Shown: one piece after another, positions 5,311-7,808 of the stretch
How positions within the stretch are numbered: the stretch's first letter is position 1
Layout of the letters: every line of letters starts with the position of its first letter
Origin: Candidatus Omnitrophica bacterium 4484_49
Lineage (GTDB): Bacteria > Omnitrophota > Gorgyraeia > Kaelpiales > Kaelpiaceae
DNA length: 7,808 nt
Direction of reading: 5' to 3'
Assembly (NCBI GenBank): GCA_002085265.1
Contig: NATI01000084.1
Coordinates: 1 to 7,808 of the forward strand
Position numbers and translations under genes: made by a program
Notes under the pieces: model-generated
Told to the model about the DNA's origin: nothing
Database searches by the model: none
What the model saw: only the letters and a program-made list of their open reading frames with translations

Positions 5311-6577
5311 AATCAAATTTGTCCTCACTCAATTTGGAATAATTCTTATCTTTTTCTCTCTTATCTTAGCCATTGTAGGATATTTATCTCAATCCAATCT
5401 TATTTATCTTTTATCTTCGGGACTCATATCACTCGTCGTTGTTGACTTCATATTTTCTATCTTCGCAGTGAAAGGAGTAAGGATAATGCGCTTCTGTCCT
5501 GGACACGCTTCCCGGGGAAAAGAATTCACAATAAAATTGCGCATAGAGAGCAAATCTTCTACCCGATATCTGCTCCAAATAACGGATGGAAGCTTTGCTC
5601 CCAATCTTCCCGGAGAAAAACTCCCTCTTATTTCAAAACTTGCCCAAGGTCAACATATCTTCCAGAGTTATAAAAAAACTATCAAAGCCCGTGGAATTCA
5701 TACCATAAATAATTGTGTTGTAGAAAGTTTATTCCCATTAGGAATATGGAAAGCTCAAAAAACATACCCTCTGCGTTCAGAAATAATCGTCTATCCCGAA
5801 TTTTTTGAAGCCCCACAATTTAACATCTCTTACAGAGGAATTAGGACAGAATTCGCCAATACCACTTCCAGCCGCCCAGGAACAGGGGGAGATTTCTTCG
5901 ACATAAGAGAATACCAACCCGGAGACAGTCTGAAGCATATCCACTGGAGAGCAACAGCACGTGTAGGAAAACTAATGGTTAAACAACTGGAGAAATATAC
6001 CCTCTCCAATCTATCCATAATTTTAGATAACTCTAAAGAACTGATTCTGGGGCTGGGGGAAGAATCTAATTTTGAGTATGCGATAAAAACTGCTGCCACT
6101 ATCGCCAACAGGGCATTATCTACAAGGTATCACGTAAAATTCATCTATTATGATCATCTCAGCAACCAGATTAAGTCACTGAAAGTCTACGGGATAATGA
6201 CCCCGATACTTGACATCCTGGCCAGAATAGAACCCAGTGAAAATATAAATCTCGAAAAATTGATAGATAAAGCTGAAGGTGAAATAGATAAGGAAAGTGT
6301 AGCAGTATTTCTACTGCTTACTCTAAGCAAAGAAGCAACATCCAGAATTGTAACCCTGACTCAGAAGGGAATCGAATGTGTACTGATATTATTCAACCCC
6401 CGTTCATTTGCTGCTGTGATTGACCCCAAAGTGGCAAAATTCTACAGGATTTTCTCAGAATTAATGGCTCAAGAAGCATATTTTCTCAGCGGTAGAGGAA
6501 TAAGGATCTATATGGTCAACCAGGGTGAATCTATCTCTCAGGCATTAAGCAGACCCTATATGCTGGTAAATATCTAA
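5288..6577 (+). CDS. DUF58 family membrane-anchored protein
   Basis: DUF58 proteins are partners of MoxR ATPases, with a von Willebrand A-like fold; their biochemical role is unsettled. The 429-residue product has two membrane segments close to the N-terminus (about 12-33 and 38-60), then a beta-rich region, and the family's hallmark block at about 203-237: FFDIREYQPGD, then HIHWRATAR and a KxLMVKQLE segment. LSIILDNS at 242-249 contains a DxS (D247, S249) like the first MIDAS element of VWA domains. The C-terminal half would be cytoplasmic. The ATG at 5288 lies inside the end of moxR (23-nt overlap), pointing to translational coupling; a weak AAAGAG lies upstream. Length and motif order are normal, and unlike its neighbours it shows no sign of deletion. 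Confidence 0.93.
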   Translation: MKFQSRFKIKFVLTQFGIILIFFSLILAIVGYLSQSNLIYLLSSGLISLVVVDFIFSIFAVKGVRIMRFCPGHASRGKEFTIKLRIESKSSTRYLLQITDGSFAPNLPGEKLPLISKLAQGQHIFQSYKKTIKARGIHTINNCVVESLFPLGIWKAQKTYPLRSEIIVYPEFFEAPQFNISYRGIRTEFANTTSSRPGTGGDFFDIREYQPGDSLKHIHWRATARVGKLMVKQLEKYTLSNLSIILDNSKELILGLGEESNFEYAIKTAATIANRALSTRYHVKFIYYDHLSNQIKSLKVYGIMTPILDILARIEPSENINLEKLIDKAEGEIDKESVAVFLLLTLSKEATSRIVTLTQKGIECVLILFNPRSFAAVIDPKVAKFYRIFSELMAQEAYFLSGRGIRIYMVNQGESISQALSRPYMLVNI

Positions 6578-6582
6578 ATAAC

Positions 6583-7032
6583 ATGCTTTTTCATATAGTA
6601 TCTTATTTGTTATTGTTTTTGGGCATCGCCTGCTTACCTCTATGCCAAGGATTATATACTCATTTCTTGCTTGCTTTTTTCCTGTTCACATTTGCTTACT
6701 CTGCCCAAATAATAAAGAAGTTCTATTTATCCAAAGCCAGTCAGCAATCTCTAATAGCAATTTCTGTCTTTCTCGCTATTGGTGCTCTGGCAAGTGTCAG
6801 AAAAATTGGAGAATGGCAACTGGTATGGATAAGCTGGTATCTACTTCTGGCTATCCAGGTTTTATATTTATTCCAACCTAAAAAGACCCCAGGATGGTTA
6901 TCTTCATATTTGTTAAGTGCCCTTCAGTTAGGCATCGCCGCTGAATATACAAAATCTCCTGCTTTCTTTATATTTTATTTATTATTTTTAGCCCTCTCTC
7001 CTCTTGGATTCGATGCTGGTGGAAACAGATAA
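6583..7032 (+). CDS. N-terminal membrane part of a TgpA-like transglutaminase, separated by a frame change
   Basis: The 149-residue product is almost entirely hydrophobic, with five or six membrane segments (roughly 5-20, 25-42, 55-70, 80-97, 104-118, 126-140). This resembles the N-terminal DUF3488 region of TgpA-type membrane transglutaminases, which normally continues in one polypeptide into an extracytoplasmic transglutaminase domain. Here the frame ends at 7032 with an untypical tail (FDAGGNR), while the soluble part continues in the next frame, open from 6992. Complete family members have a further linker between the last membrane helix and the soluble part, so I infer a loss of sequence with a frame change near 6990-7010. 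It starts 5 nt after DUF58, without a clear Shine-Dalgarno, consistent with coupling. It may be the front piece of a broken gene or, less likely, a separate membrane subunit. Confidence 0.75.
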   Translation: MLFHIVSYLLLFLGIACLPLCQGLYTHFLLAFFLFTFAYSAQIIKKFYLSKASQQSLIAISVFLAIGALASVRKIGEWQLVWISWYLLLAIQVLYLFQPKKTPGWLSSYLLSALQLGIAAEYTKSPAFFIFYLLFLALSPLGFDAGGNR

Positions 7033-7808
7033 ACCTTTTTTGTGGCGTGTGGAGGCATTTAACGATTTTGAATTTAAAAGTGGAGTCTGGTCCATAAAGG
7101 TCAAAGACCGAAGGCAATTCACCCTCCAAAATGGATACCTGCGATTAACCCCCCTATATTTATCACAGGCTTCTCTTATAAAAATGCGACCGCAGCAATT
7201 TATTCATCATAAATTCTACATAAAAAACTTCACAGGAAATCTCTTGCCTTGCGCTTATCAAGTATTAGAAATAGGTGACCTTCCGGCAACAAGGGTAAAT
7301 GTCGATGTTTCAGAAAATATCTACTTACCCCAACAATTAAAATTCAACACCAGTTATAATGTAGTTTCTATCCAAAAAATTTTTCCCTCTCACATATTAC
7401 GTTCTCTGCCCAGAAAATATCCAGAGATTTTATTTGAAGATTTCCGCGGAGATTGCGAATATTTCGCCACCGCTTTAGTAATTATGCTCAGAATCGCTGG
7501 GATACCTGCTAGACTTGTAATCGGGTTTTCTAAAGGAGATTACGATCCCGTCTCCAGAATCACCATAGTAACTCCTGAATATGCCCATGCCTGGGTAGAG
7601 GTATATTTCCCAGAAGTAGGGTGGTTAACCTGTGATCCCATCCCCAATGGAGTTAATGCCCAACAATGGTCAGAGACACCTTCCCCTGAGATTCCCAAAT
7701 CTGAAATTCTGACACTGGCAAAAGAAGAAATAACTCCTCCTGAAGAGGAATTAGTCCCTCCTGAGGAAGCAGCTCCTGAAGAAGAAGTCACTCCTCCTGA
7801 AGAAGAGG
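7013..7808 (+). CDS. Transglutaminase-like domain of TgpA-type protein, partial
   Basis: Runs off the right edge. Transglutaminase-like proteases/amidases use a Cys-His-Asp triad; TgpA-type members sit in the membrane with the catalytic domain outside the cytoplasm. Counting from the ATG at 7013: a beta-rich region starting TDKPFLWRVEAF (5-16), then RGDCEYFA with C148, YAHAWVEVYF with H192, and CDPIPNG with D208, so the full triad is present. Codons just upstream of this ATG (from 6992, reading LLLDS) also fit the family, so the ATG may not be a true start. Between LPRKYPE (132-138) and LFEDFRGDC (140-148) the family normally has a helical segment of about 50 residues; its absence looks like an in-frame deletion near 7424-7432. 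The C-terminal end is a Pro/Glu-rich linker; a membrane helix and a DUF4129-like domain would be expected beyond the edge. Confidence 0.85.
   Translation, partial: MLVETDKPFLWRVEAFNDFEFKSGVWSIKVKDRRQFTLQNGYLRLTPLYLSQASLIKMRPQQFIHHKFYIKNFTGNLLPCAYQVLEIGDLPATRVNVDVSENIYLPQQLKFNTSYNVVSIQKIFPSHILRSLPRKYPEILFEDFRGDCEYFATALVIMLRIAGIPARLVIGFSKGDYDPVSRITIVTPEYAHAWVEVYFPEVGWLTCDPIPNGVNAQQWSETPSPEIPKSEILTLAKEEITPPEEELVPPEEAAPEEEVTPPEEE
7733..7808 (+). repeat. Degenerate tandem repeat coding for a PPEEE linker
   Basis: Repeated CCTCCTGAAGAA-like units, about 18-24 nt each, encode TPPEEEL, VPPEEA, APEEEV, TPPEEE and continue to the edge. It forms a flexible acidic, proline-rich linker after the transglutaminase domain. 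Such repeats vary in copy number by slippage and are prone to misassembly. Confidence 0.8.

Noticed and set aside
5830..6108. Minus-strand open frame of 92 codons within DUF58
   Set aside because: Antisense shadow of the conserved DUF58 motif block; no start signals.
7540..7791. Minus-strand open frame with Ser/Gly-rich repeats
   Set aside because: Antisense to the transglutaminase domain and its PPEEE linker; the Ser/Gly repeats are the reverse complement of Pro/Glu codons.
1..7808. CRISPR array, tRNA, rRNA, transposase or integrase
   Set aside because: No regularly spaced direct repeats, no tRNA-like cloverleaf or conserved rRNA stretch that I could see, and no recombinase motifs in any open frame.

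Overview
The window looks like chromosomal DNA of an AT-rich bacterium. Genes are tightly packed, promoters are bacterial sigma-70-like with TATAAT-type -10 boxes, and two genes have good Shine-Dalgarno sites (GGGGTGA and GAGGTGA). No marker gene fixes the lineage. The gene mix (short homoserine dehydrogenase, SPASM-type radical SAM enzyme, PAS-GGDEF-HD-GYP protein, MoxR/DUF58/transglutaminase cluster) and an unrecognised small conserved-looking protein make me think of an uncultured phylum such as Omnitrophota or Aerophobota, but that is only a guess.

Layout: (1) 1-953, minus strand, the N-terminal three quarters of homoserine dehydrogenase, running off the left edge. (2) 954-1308, a 355-base gap between divergent genes, filled mostly by a nested palindromic element of about 215 bp with a 15-bp direct repeat just outside each end. 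(3) 1309-2346, a radical SAM/SPASM protein that appears to be translated from a leaderless transcript. (4) 2428-2859, a small protein of unknown function with its own promoter and ribosome binding site. (5) 2846-4384, minus strand, a PAS-GGDEF-HD-GYP signalling protein whose 3' end overlaps the previous gene by 14 nt. (6) 4385-4482, a compact divergent promoter region. (7) 4483-7808, a plus-strand operon of a MoxR-type AAA+ ATPase, a DUF58 protein and a membrane-anchored transglutaminase that runs off the right edge.

The operon in (7) is a known type of gene set: an AAA+ ATPase, a DUF58/VWA-like partner and a membrane transglutaminase, thought to act together at the cell envelope. It has three apparent internal deletions. 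MoxR lacks the stretch just after sensor 1 that should carry the LDRF arginine motif. The transglutaminase gene is split by a frame change between its membrane part and its soluble part. The transglutaminase fold also lacks the helical stretch just before its catalytic cysteine. DUF58 between them looks intact. Either the cluster is decaying or remodelled, or the assembly has lost short pieces here; the sequence alone cannot decide.

The other points of interest are the palindromic element between the divergent genes, the degenerate GGDEF (GEDSF) with an intact RxxD site joined to an HD-GYP domain whose GYP reads GNR, and the mixture of leaderless or very short-leader genes with Shine-Dalgarno genes.
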